NCBI GenBank assembly: GCA_038208735.1
Contig: JBBQYL010000177.1
Coordinates: forward strand, 1-10,988
DNA length: 10,988 nucleotides
Reading direction: 5' to 3'
Source: Scleromatobacter sp038208735
GTDB taxonomy: Bacteria > Pseudomonadota > Gammaproteobacteria > Burkholderiales > Burkholderiaceae_C
Position numbers and translations under genes: made by a program. Positions 1 to 6,100 of the stretch are shown in pieces. Numbering within the stretch: the first letter of the stretch is position 1; the number at the start of each line of letters is the position of its first letter. The notes beneath the pieces are model-generated. The model searched no databases, had not been told where the DNA came from, and was given only the letters and a program-made list of their open reading frames with translations.

Positions 1-204
1 CACCAGCACGGCGGTCTGGATGGTCATGTGCAGGCTGCCGGTGACGCGGGCGCCCTTGAGCGAGTTGCCGTACTCGGTGCGCATGGCCATCAGCGCGGGC
101 ATCTCGCTCTCGGCGATGGCGATTTCCTTGCGGCCCCAGGCCGCCAGGTTCAGGTCGGCGACAGCGTAGTTTTCGACAGGAAGGGTCTTGAGTATGGCGT
201 TCAT
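1..204 (-). CDS. ahcY: S-adenosylhomocysteine hydrolase, N-terminal part (runs off left edge)
   Basis: Adenosylhomocysteinase reversibly splits S-adenosylhomocysteine into adenosine and homocysteine in the cytosol, removing the product inhibitor of SAM methyltransferases and feeding the methionine cycle. Only the first 68 codons lie in the window, read from the ATG at 204-202 towards position 1. The translation carries the family's N-terminal signatures: DLNLAAWGRKEIAIAE at residues 17-32, then EMPALMAMR, and KGARVTGSLHMTIQTAVL at 50-67, part of the substrate-binding domain. The NAD-binding domain and catalytic residues lie outside the window. No upstream in-frame start is needed, since the N-terminus already has the usual length for proteobacterial AhcY. 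A long leader precedes it, with palindromes that could be operators. The identification is by recognition of conserved blocks and is firm. Confidence 0.95.
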   Translation of the reverse strand, partial: MNAILKTLPVENYAVADLNLAAWGRKEIAIAESEMPALMAMRTEYGNSLKGARVTGSLHMTIQTAVLV

Positions 205-297
205 ATCGGTCTTCTGGAATCGTGGGTGGGCGATGGAGACGAGCAGGCGTGCCCTGTCAGGCAGGCGACGTCCCGCGAGAGACGTGAGGAAGCTCGG

Positions 298-318
298 TGG
301 TCGTTGGTCGTTGGTCAC
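298..318. repeat. 7-bp tandem repeat in the ahcY leader
   Basis: Three adjacent copies of a heptamer are seen: TGGTCGT, TGGTCGT and a degenerate TGGTCAC. They lie between the candidate ahcY operator at 325-336 and the ahcY start codon. A short repeat like this can change copy number by slippage, and could alter leader length, but no function is shown by the sequence. Confidence 0.5.
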
Positions 319-324
319 GCGACA

Positions 325-336
325 CGATGTACATCG
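325..336. promoter_or_regulatory. Perfect 12-bp palindrome upstream of ahcY, candidate operator
   Basis: CGATGTACATCG is a perfect dyad about 120 bp upstream of the ahcY start. Its ATGTAC core recurs in the second inverted repeat at 366-379, and the centres are 42 bp apart, close to four helical turns. It overlaps a weak candidate minus-strand -10 box (TACATC, 331-326). This geometry would suit a dimeric regulator of methionine-cycle genes, but the regulator cannot be named from the sequence. Confidence 0.35.
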
Positions 337-365
337 CTTGACGGTGGCCCACAAGGGCAGCCCCT

Positions 366-379
366 CAATGTACTCATTG
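366..379. promoter_or_regulatory. Second inverted repeat upstream of ahcY, candidate operator
   Basis: CAATG-TACT-CATTG is an inverted repeat with perfect 5-bp arms and a 4-bp spacer. It shares ATGTAC with the palindrome at 325-336 and lies on the same helical face, just upstream of the weak candidate -35 box for ahcY. The function is inferred only from similarity and spacing. Confidence 0.3.
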
Positions 380-720
380 GCCGCGTCCTGACGTGAGGGC
401 GGCACATTGCCCGCTCTGTCGAGTCCGTCAAGTGACGTCAAACCCGATTCATCGCCGATGCGAGCCCTTCGATCGGGACGTCGGCGCGCGCCCACCCGCT
501 GCGAGCTCGCGTCGTTTCGACCATTGAAGCGCCTTTGAATCCGCAATGCCGGGTTGCCGCCAGGCCCATGCCATGGCAAGCCGAGAGCTTTTGCTTCGGA
601 CGTATCAAATCGGGTCCATGACAGGGTCGAACCGACCGCGACGCAATTCGAAGGCGAGGCTCGCGACATTCGCGGCCGGCGGATCACCGATGCTGGCGGC
701 GCCTTTCGCCTTTGGACAAA

Positions 721-1494
721 ATGATCGAATCGACACTTTCCCGGAGTGCTGCCGTGCCGCTGAGCGACATCGAGATAGCCCGACGCGCCCGCCTGCGGCG
801 AATCACCGACTTGGCCCATGAGCGCCTGGGCATCGCCGACACTCACCTGGTTCCCCATGGCCATTACAAGGCCAAGATCGACCTCGGGTATCGGGACTCG
901 CTGCGCGATCGCCCCGACGGCAAGGTGGCGCTCGTGACCGCCATCAGCCCGACGCCGGCTGGCCAAGGCAAGACCACCACCACGGTAGGCCTTGGCGACG
1001 CGCTGAACCACATCGGCAGGAAGGCCGTGATCGCCTTGCGCGAGCCCAGCCTGGGACCCGTGTTCGGCATGAAGGGCGGCGCGGCCGGCGGCGGCCATGC
1101 GCAGGTGGTGCCCATGGAGGAGATCAACCTCCACTTCACCGGCGACTTCACCGGCGACTTCGCCGCCATCGCCCTGGCGAACAACCTGCTGTCTGCCGCC
1201 ATGGACAACCACGTTCACCAAGGCAACGCACTGGACATCGACGTGCGCCGCATCTCCTGGAGGCGCGTGATGGACATGAACGACCGCGCCCTGCGGCAGA
1301 TCACCGCCGGACTGGGCGGGCCAGGCAACGGCTACCCGCGGCAGGACGGGTTCGACATCGTCGCGGCCTCGGAGGTCATGGCCATCTTCTGCCTCGCGAC
1401 CTCGCTGGCCGACCTGAAGGCGCGGCTCGGGCGCATCGTCGTTGCGGGCGATCAGCGCGCGCACGCAGAGAGAGGTCGAGGCGAACCCGCGTGA
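721..1494 (+). pseudogene. fhs: Formate-tetrahydrofolate ligase, truncated N-terminal fragment
   Basis: Intact Fhs makes 10-formyl-tetrahydrofolate from formate, ATP and THF. This copy keeps roughly the first 242 residues of a family that is usually about 557 residues long. Visible landmarks are YKAKIDL (residues 49-55), the P-loop region PTPAGQGKTTTTVGL (77-91, with Q where the family normally has E), GPVFGMKGGAAGGGHAQV (112-129), MDNHVHQGNALDID (161-174) and a well-kept block ending LGRIVVA (236-242). Similarity then stops near nucleotide 1447, and 15 unrelated residues lead to TGA. The C-terminal half is absent, so the enzyme should be inactive. A 12-bp tandem duplication adds TGDF in the nucleotide-binding domain. 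The ATG at 721 was chosen; TTG 712 and GTG 754 are alternatives, and the ribosome-binding site is weak. Its stop overlaps the next gene's GTG start (GTGA). Confidence 0.85.
1135..1158 (+). repeat. In-frame 12-bp tandem duplication inside the fhs fragment
   Basis: TTCACCGGCGAC occurs twice head to tail (1135-1146 and 1147-1158), giving FTGDFTGDF where known Fhs proteins have a single FTGDF followed by H or A. The two copies are identical at the DNA level, so the event looks recent. An insertion of four residues next to a conserved block fits loss of constraint on this gene. Confidence 0.9.
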
Positions 1495-2687
1495 CTGAGA
1501 CGTTCGCACCCACCCTCGCGGCGGCACGCGCACGCATCGCGGCCGTGCGGCCTGTCGCGTATGCACGTACGCGCAATGCACTCGATGGCGCGGTCAGTGG
1601 CCTGTCGCCTTACATCACCCACGGCTTCGTCACGCTCGCCGATGTGCGGGATGGCATTGCCGAACGCCACCCCCTCGGCAATCAGGACAAGTTCGTCTTC
1701 GAACTCGGCTGGCGTGCCTACTTCCGTCACGTCTGGCAGCACCGCGGCGACGCCATCCTGCAATCGCTGCACGAAGGGCCGCTGCCCGACAGCGCCTATA
1801 TCCACGAACTCCCCGCGGACCTTCGCCAGGGCTGCACGGGGGTTCCGGCGGTGGACGAGGCCGTGCGCACGTTGTATGCCACCGGTATGCTGCACAACCA
1901 CGCCCGCATGTGGCTGGCCAGCTATCTCGTCCATGTCCGAAAGGTTCATTGGCGAACAGGCGCCGACTGGCTTTACGGACACCTTCTCGACGGCGACCTG
2001 GCCAGCAACCACCTCAGCTGGCAGTGGGTGGCGGGCACGGGCAGCCGCAAGCCCTACCTCTTCAACGCGGACAACGTGGCTCGCCATGCGCCCGCGGCGT
2101 GGCTCAGCCCGGGCACGCTGATCGACGCGTCCTACGAAACGCTCGAGCGCATGGCGCATCAGTCGGCGGGCGAGACACGAGAATCGCTCGTCATGCCCTC
2201 AGGCGGCTTCGAGACGCTCGAGCCAGCCCTGAGCGCCGTTCCGCCGGAATCCCTCGGCATCAAGGCACCGGACGCATCCGGCGTCGCGGGGCGGGACGTG
2301 CTGCTGGTGCACCCCTGGAGCCTGTGTGAACGGCCCGACAGCCTGCCGGCGGATACGCTCTCGATCGGGCTGATCCTGTCCGAGTTCCACAAGGCCTGGC
2401 CATGGAGCCATCGGCGCTGGCACTTCGTCGGCAGTCGCATGGCCGAACTCACCGTCGAGCGTTGGCACGGTGACGCTGCATCGGTCGGCGCCGCACTCTC
2501 GGCCGCCCGCAGCGTTCGCAGCGTCGACGACCCGCACCTGCAGCCCTGGTTGGCGCGCTGGGCAGAGCCGGTGAGCACGTCGTCGCTCTTTCCAGTGGTC
2601 GATCGACGCTGCGATTCCTTCTCTCAGTGGTGGTCGCGCGCGAAGCATGGATTGCGCCCGACGCCTGAAAAAGAGACGGCACGATGA
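1491..2687 (+). CDS. Photolyase/cryptochrome-type FAD-binding protein without N-terminal antenna domain
   Basis: The 398-residue product carries the helical FAD-binding domain of DNA photolyases and cryptochromes at about residues 28-205. Matching blocks are SGLSPYITHGF (36-46), KFVFELGWRAYFRHVW (67-82), TGVPAVDEAVRTLYATGMLHN (116-136, counted as blocks), HARMWLASY (137-145) and DGDLASNHLSWQW (167-179). Asn173 aligns with the E. coli photolyase Asn378 that faces flavin N5, and Trp177 with Trp382 of the electron-transfer chain. The N-terminal antenna-binding domain of ordinary photolyases is missing. Instead, residues about 268-395 form a second domain with a beta strand (VLLVHPW) and a conserved-looking HKAWPWSHRRW segment. 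The GTG start has GAGG nine nt upstream and overlaps the fhs TGA; no earlier in-frame start fits. Repair, light sensing or an unrelated flavin role are all possible. Family assignment is firm, function is not. Confidence 0.88.
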   Translation: MTETFAPTLAAARARIAAVRPVAYARTRNALDGAVSGLSPYITHGFVTLADVRDGIAERHPLGNQDKFVFELGWRAYFRHVWQHRGDAILQSLHEGPLPDSAYIHELPADLRQGCTGVPAVDEAVRTLYATGMLHNHARMWLASYLVHVRKVHWRTGADWLYGHLLDGDLASNHLSWQWVAGTGSRKPYLFNADNVARHAPAAWLSPGTLIDASYETLERMAHQSAGETRESLVMPSGGFETLEPALSAVPPESLGIKAPDASGVAGRDVLLVHPWSLCERPDSLPADTLSIGLILSEFHKAWPWSHRRWHFVGSRMAELTVERWHGDAASVGAALSAARSVRSVDDPHLQPWLARWAEPVSTSSLFPVVDRRCDSFSQWWSRAKHGLRPTPEKETAR

Positions 2688-2724
2688 CGAGCTCATGTCG
2701 TATCCACCGAAGGACGCGCAAGCC

Positions 2725-3468
2725 ATGACGACCGACGATCTTCTCCCCAAGCAGGCAAGTACCATCCGCGACGACGAGATCGCACGATTCGACCGATTGG
2801 CGGCGACCTGGTGGAACAGCAGAGGGCCGATGCGTCCCCTGCATGTCATCAACGAACTGCGTCTGGGGTATGTGCTCGAACAGATCGCCCGCCGTTTCGG
2901 GGGCCCGGTGGGCGAGCTGCCGGACTTGCGCATCGCCGACATCGGATGTGGTGCGGGCCTGATGTGCGAGCCGTTGGCCGCTCGGGGTGCACGGGTGGTG
3001 GGTGTGGATGCGGCGGAGAGGAACGTCGCCATCGCGCAAGCGCATGCAAGAGGCGCCCGGCTGGACATTGACTACCGCGTCGGCGAGCCCGCAAACGCCT
3101 TGCGTGACGGCGAGCTCTTCGACGTGCTGCTTCTGCTCGAGGTGGTCGAGCATGTCGACGATGTCGCGGCCTTCATGCGGCAGGCCGCGCGCCACCTCCG
3201 GCCTGGAGGCCTGTTGCTTGCGTCGACGATCAACCGCACACCACGCAGCTTCCTGACGGCGATCCTGGGCGCTGAATACATTTTCCGTGTCCTGCCCCGG
3301 GGCACCCATCGCTGGAGTCGATTCGTGCGCCCCGACGAGTTGAAGCGGGCCGCTGCCTCCTTCGGGCTGACGCAGCAGGACTGCCGTGGCATGGGCTACC
3401 TGCCCGTCGTCCATCGGGCATGGTGGATGAATGACCTGTCGGTCAACTACATCTCGAGCTTCGCGTGA
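2725..3468 (+). CDS. UbiG-type SAM-dependent O-methyltransferase
   Basis: The 247-residue product is a class I SAM methyltransferase of the UbiG family, close to the usual 240 residues. SAM-binding motifs are DIGCGAG (72-78), VVGVDAAERN (91-100) and EVVEHV (139-144). UbiG-like signatures are DEIARFDRLAATWW (17-30), GPMRPLHVIN (34-43), STINRTPRSF (167-176), GAEYIFRVLPRGTH (182-195) and the C-terminal NDLSVNYI (236-243). UbiG methylates two hydroxyl groups in ubiquinone synthesis at the inner membrane. The wording of the motifs, especially STINRT and the DEIARF start, reminds me more of alphaproteobacterial UbiG than of the usual Burkholderiales form, so this may be an acquired paralogue with another substrate. 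ATG 2725 is chosen because GAAGGA (2709-2714) lies 10 nt upstream; ATG 2695 and 2647 are in-frame alternatives. The gap to the photolyase-like gene is 37 nt. Confidence 0.85.
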   Translation: MTTDDLLPKQASTIRDDEIARFDRLAATWWNSRGPMRPLHVINELRLGYVLEQIARRFGGPVGELPDLRIADIGCGAGLMCEPLAARGARVVGVDAAERNVAIAQAHARGARLDIDYRVGEPANALRDGELFDVLLLLEVVEHVDDVAAFMRQAARHLRPGGLLLASTINRTPRSFLTAILGAEYIFRVLPRGTHRWSRFVRPDELKRAAASFGLTQQDCRGMGYLPVVHRAWWMNDLSVNYISSFA

Positions 3469-3491
3469 GGCAGCAGTGGCCCGCTCAGCGG

Positions 3492-3499
3492 GGAAGGAG
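3492..3499 (+). promoter_or_regulatory. Strong ribosome-binding site that decides the FolB-like start
   Basis: GGAAGGAG is a near-ideal Shine-Dalgarno sequence. It abuts the ATG at 3500, which is too close, but sits 6 nt before the ATG at 3506 in the same frame. It therefore favours 3506 as the start of the FolB-like gene, and rules out the much longer reading from 3431. Confidence 0.75.
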
Positions 3500-3505
3500 A
3501 TGTCC

Positions 3506-3940
3506 ATGACATGTCGCAGCACCGTGGAATTGAAGGATCTGCGCCTCGACGCACAGATCGGAACTTACGGGCCGGCTGACACCGCACCCGATGCTCACAT
3601 CCTCGACATGACTCTCTGGATCGATGCCAGCCTGGTTCTGATCGCCGAGGATGGGATGAGCCATGTCTTTGACTATGACCCGCTGGTTGCGGAGATCAAC
3701 AGGCTTGCCACCGATGGCCACTACGCCACCCAGGAACGACTCATGACTCGCATCCTGGCGGCTTGCGCTGCCCATGCGCAGGTCGACGCAGTCGAGCTTT
3801 TCTTGCGAAAGACACCGGTGCAGGCTCAATCCGGTTCGCTTGGCGTGCGCATTCTCATCGACGATGCCTCGCTCGATGGTCTGCGACGAGGGGCCGAGGG
3901 GCTTTGCTTGCCCGCGCGCACCGATGGTGAAAGCCCGTGA
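3506..3940 (+). CDS. Divergent FolB/dihydroneopterin aldolase family protein
   Basis: The 144-residue product matches the small tunnelling-fold FolB/FolX family. FolB proteins remove glycolaldehyde from 7,8-dihydroneopterin in folate synthesis, and FolX epimerises dihydroneopterin triphosphate. Recognisable pieces are VELKDLRLDAQIGTYG (7-22), HVFDYDPLVAEINRLA (53-68), ATQERLMTRIL (74-84) and VELFLRKTPVQAQSGSLGV (96-114). The Tyr57 and Lys102 positions agree with the catalytic Tyr and Lys of the family, and Glu77 with the conserved Glu of the long helix. However, the Glu normally found shortly after the IG motif (IGV..ER type) is missing here: the segment reads GPADTAPDAH. It may thus act on another pterin or be impaired. 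It lies 37 nt after the methyltransferase, in the same apparent operon, and about 25 C-terminal residues extend past the usual domain end. Its 3' part overlaps the cytochrome b561 gene antisense. Confidence 0.75.
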   Translation: MTCRSTVELKDLRLDAQIGTYGPADTAPDAHILDMTLWIDASLVLIAEDGMSHVFDYDPLVAEINRLATDGHYATQERLMTRILAACAAHAQVDAVELFLRKTPVQAQSGSLGVRILIDDASLDGLRRGAEGLCLPARTDGESP

Positions 3941-4515
3941 TCCGCTGGCCGAGCCTGCCGAAGAGTCATGCGCTGGAGGCTGGGTTCCCCGTCGAGCCAC
4001 TGATGCTTGAGGGCACCAGCAATGTGAAGCGCAAGCAGTGCGTAGAGCAGGTAGGACGAAGCCGTGTGCAGCTCGCCGAACCTTGTGTGGAGCGCCTCAC
4101 GGGTGGTCGGCGGCAGGGCCGTGATCGCTCCGATGCGAGGCCACTCGAAGAGCCCGAACCAGTGCATCGGGTGTGTCGCAGCATCCTTCCAGGCGGAATC
4201 GTGCAACCACCCGGACAGGGGCAGCAACAGGATGAGCAGGTACAGACCACCATGCACCACCTGCGCTGCGATGCGTTCACTGCGACGGCGCACTGCCGGC
4301 GCTACCGGCGGACGGTGGGTGAGGCGCCAGAGAATGCGCAGCAGCGCCAGCCCGAGCACGCTGATTCCAATGGACTTGTGGGCATCGATCACGGCTCGCA
4401 CCGAATCGTCGGGCACATGATCCGCCCACAGCGCCAGGACGACATTGACGGTGATGAGCACTGCGACCAGCCAATGCAGGATGACAGCGACACGGGTATA
4501 GCGCAGCGCAACCAT
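3826..4515 (-). CDS. Cytochrome b561-type membrane protein
   Basis: This 229-residue protein belongs to the bacterial cytochrome b561 (CybB-like) family, a four-helix inner-membrane dihaem protein thought to pass electrons between quinones and other acceptors. The N-terminal RYTRVAVILHW (5-15), the DAHKSIG segment (44-50), LLRILWRLTHRPP (58-70), the VVHGGLYLLILLLPLSGW block (86-103) and LYALLALHIAGALKHQ (157-172) are typical. His14, His46, His88 and His164 are the likely haem ligands or close to them. ATG 4515 was chosen because family members usually start just before RYTR; an upstream TTG at 4587 would add 24 unusual residues. After about residue 183 the family's domain is complete, and the last ~46 residues are low-complexity, rich in Arg, Pro and Ser; 115 nt of this tail are antisense to the FolB-like gene. 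It is divergent from the glycosyltransferase. Confidence 0.85.
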   Translation of the reverse strand: MVALRYTRVAVILHWLVAVLITVNVVLALWADHVPDDSVRAVIDAHKSIGISVLGLALLRILWRLTHRPPVAPAVRRRSERIAAQVVHGGLYLLILLLPLSGWLHDSAWKDAATHPMHWFGLFEWPRIGAITALPPTTREALHTRFGELHTASSYLLYALLALHIAGALKHQWLDGEPSLQRMTLRQARPADHGLSPSVRAGKQSPSAPRRRPSSEASSMRMRTPSEPD

Positions 4516-4607
4516 GGCGTCGATTTGACCCCAGATCGGCACCGGTTGCACGGATGTGGTCTCGTTGGCATGCAAGCCGCCCTTCAAGCCGACCCTGGCC
4601 TATTGAT

Positions 4608-6086
4608 GTGAACCCAGTCCCCACCGACCTCCTCAGATCCGCGCTGATCTCTCATTCACCCAGGCTGTCTGTACCCCGCACGCCATGGATCAGTGTGGCC
4701 ATTCACGGTGCGGCGCTCGCCGCCTGGGTGGCGCTGTTCACCATGGCATTTCGGCGCACCGGACTGTCGGCTTGGTCCGTTGGGGGCGCGTATATCGCGT
4801 ATGACACCCTGTTGCTCCTGTTCGTCGGCTGGCAGACCTGGGCCTTGATCAAGCCGCACCGCGCTGCAGACGAGGTGGCTCAGGTGTCCGAACGGGTGGG
4901 CATGACGATCGTCGTTGCCGCCCACAACGAAGCCGCTGTGTTGCCTGTCACGTTGGCGGCACTGTTCGCCCAGAGCGACCCGGCCGACGACATCGTCGTC
5001 GTCGACGATGGCTCCAGCGACGGCACGGCCGACTTGATGCGCGAGCACTACGGCCTCGAGGCAGCCGACCTGGGCGTTCTGAGCCAGGCGAGTCGCGCGC
5101 AACCCTCGCTGCGATGGCTGAGGCTGGCGCGAGGCGGCAAGGCCAGAGCGCTCAACGCTGCGATCGTGCAAGTGCAATCGCAGATCGTCCTGACGGTCGA
5201 TGCCGACACACTGCTGGACGTGCACGCCCTTGGCGCCGTGCGCCACGCCTTCGCGAGCGAGCCTGAATTGGCCGGGATCACGGGCGTCATCGTGCCCGTC
5301 TGCCCGTCCACCGTTGGCGGGAGAATCTTCCAGTGGTTCCAGACCTACGAATACATCCGCAACTTCCTGTCGCGCTACGCATGGATGCGGTTGGACAGCC
5401 TGTTGTTGATCTCCGGCGCCTTCGCCGGCTTTCGCCGTGAAGCACTGGTGGCGGTCGGCGGCTTCGACCCCGACTGTCTGGTGGAGGACTACGAACTGAT
5501 TCACCGCATGCGCCGCTACGCAGCGCGGCACGGACTGAGCTGGCGCTTTCGGGTTCTGGGCGGCGCTCTGGCTCGCACCGAAGCTCCGAGCAGCATCCCC
5601 ACCTTTCTTCGCCAGCGCCGCCGTTGGTTCGGCGGCTTCCTGCAGACGCAGTATTGGTACCGCTCGATGGTCGGCGATACGCGATTGGGATGGTTGGGTG
5701 TGGCGATGCTGCCCGTCAAGGCGATCGACACGCTTCAGCCCCTGTACGGCTTGACGGCGTTCTTGCTGCTGGTCTTCTACATTGCCACCGGTCGCCTGGC
5801 GACCTTGCTGCCGGTGGCGGCGCTGATCGCCGCCAAGATCACCGTCGACCTCGGCTTCCACCTCTGGTCGGTCCACCTCTACGGGAGGTGGGTCGGCGAA
5901 GGCGCACGAGTCAGCCTCGGGTGGGCACTGCTCGCCGCGCTGCTCGAACCGTTTTCATTCCAGTTGCTTCGCCATTGCGGCGCGGCCTTGGGCTGGGTGT
6001 CGTTCCTGACGGGGCAGCGCGAGTGGGGGGTGCAAAGGCGATTCGGCCTTGGCAAGGCCGACCGGGGATCGACGCCACCCTCCTGA
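4608..6086 (+). CDS. Membrane-bound family 2 glycosyltransferase (processive type)
   Basis: The 492-residue product is a GT2 enzyme of the kind that builds or extends polysaccharides at the inner membrane, such as PgaC/IcaA- or BcsA-like proteins. Two hydrophobic spans (about 27-47 and 60-82) precede the catalytic domain. Motifs in order are TIVVAAHNEAAVLP (100-113), VVDDGSSDGT (131-140), the DAD metal site (198-200), VEDYEL (292-297) with the base Asp/Glu, and QRRRW (336-340), i.e. the D,D,D,Q..RW signature. Several more spans follow (about 362-394, 396-425 and 437-468). The sugar donor and polymer cannot be told. The start is uncertain: GTG 4608 gives a sensible N-terminus but has no clear ribosome-binding site, and ATG 4554 would add 18 residues. 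No deacetylase, export or c-di-GMP partner genes lie next to it, so it appears solitary. Confidence 0.85.
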   Translation: MNPVPTDLLRSALISHSPRLSVPRTPWISVAIHGAALAAWVALFTMAFRRTGLSAWSVGGAYIAYDTLLLLFVGWQTWALIKPHRAADEVAQVSERVGMTIVVAAHNEAAVLPVTLAALFAQSDPADDIVVVDDGSSDGTADLMREHYGLEAADLGVLSQASRAQPSLRWLRLARGGKARALNAAIVQVQSQIVLTVDADTLLDVHALGAVRHAFASEPELAGITGVIVPVCPSTVGGRIFQWFQTYEYIRNFLSRYAWMRLDSLLLISGAFAGFRREALVAVGGFDPDCLVEDYELIHRMRRYAARHGLSWRFRVLGGALARTEAPSSIPTFLRQRRRWFGGFLQTQYWYRSMVGDTRLGWLGVAMLPVKAIDTLQPLYGLTAFLLLVFYIATGRLATLLPVAALIAAKITVDLGFHLWSVHLYGRWVGEGARVSLGWALLAALLEPFSFQLLRHCGAALGWVSFLTGQREWGVQRRFGLGKADRGSTPPS

Positions 6087-6100
6087 AGCGCGTCTCAAGT

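Larger units (their letters stand above)
205..720. other. Intergenic region between ahcY and the fhs fragment
   Basis: These 516 bp separate the divergently read ahcY and fhs fragment. No convincing protein is encoded: the ORFs that cross it (28-396 and 546-821, plus strand) show no recognisable domain and the first runs antisense through ahcY. The stretch holds a 7-bp tandem repeat (298-318), two related palindromes (325-336 and 366-379), TGACGTCA at 433-440 and the 10-bp palindrome TGCCATGGCA at 569-578. A weak sigma-70-like pair on the minus strand, TTGTGG (354-349) and TACATC (331-326) with 17 nt between, could serve ahcY, but each box matches consensus at only about three positions. No convincing promoter was seen for the plus-strand cluster. 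Confidence 0.6.

Noticed and set aside
28..396. 122-codon plus-strand frame crossing the ahcY start
   Set aside because: It is antisense to ahcY in its first half and has no protein features. It is a shadow frame.
205..420. SAH riboswitch in the ahcY leader
   Set aside because: SAH riboswitches often precede ahcY in betaproteobacteria, but the conserved GAGGAGCGCTGC-type core was not found on the minus strand here. A covariance-model search would settle it.
433..440. TGACGTCA palindrome between ahcY and fhs
   Set aside because: An 8-bp palindrome is expected by chance at this scale and has no partner site or promoter next to it.
4516..4587. N-terminal extension of cytochrome b561 from TTG 4587
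   Set aside because: The 24 extra residues do not resemble the family, and the usual start lies just before RYTR, as given by ATG 4515.
4656..5876. 406-codon minus-strand frame opposite the glycosyltransferase
   Set aside because: It mirrors the codon pattern of the GT2 gene and has no recognisable domain; the plus-strand frame carries all GT2 motifs.
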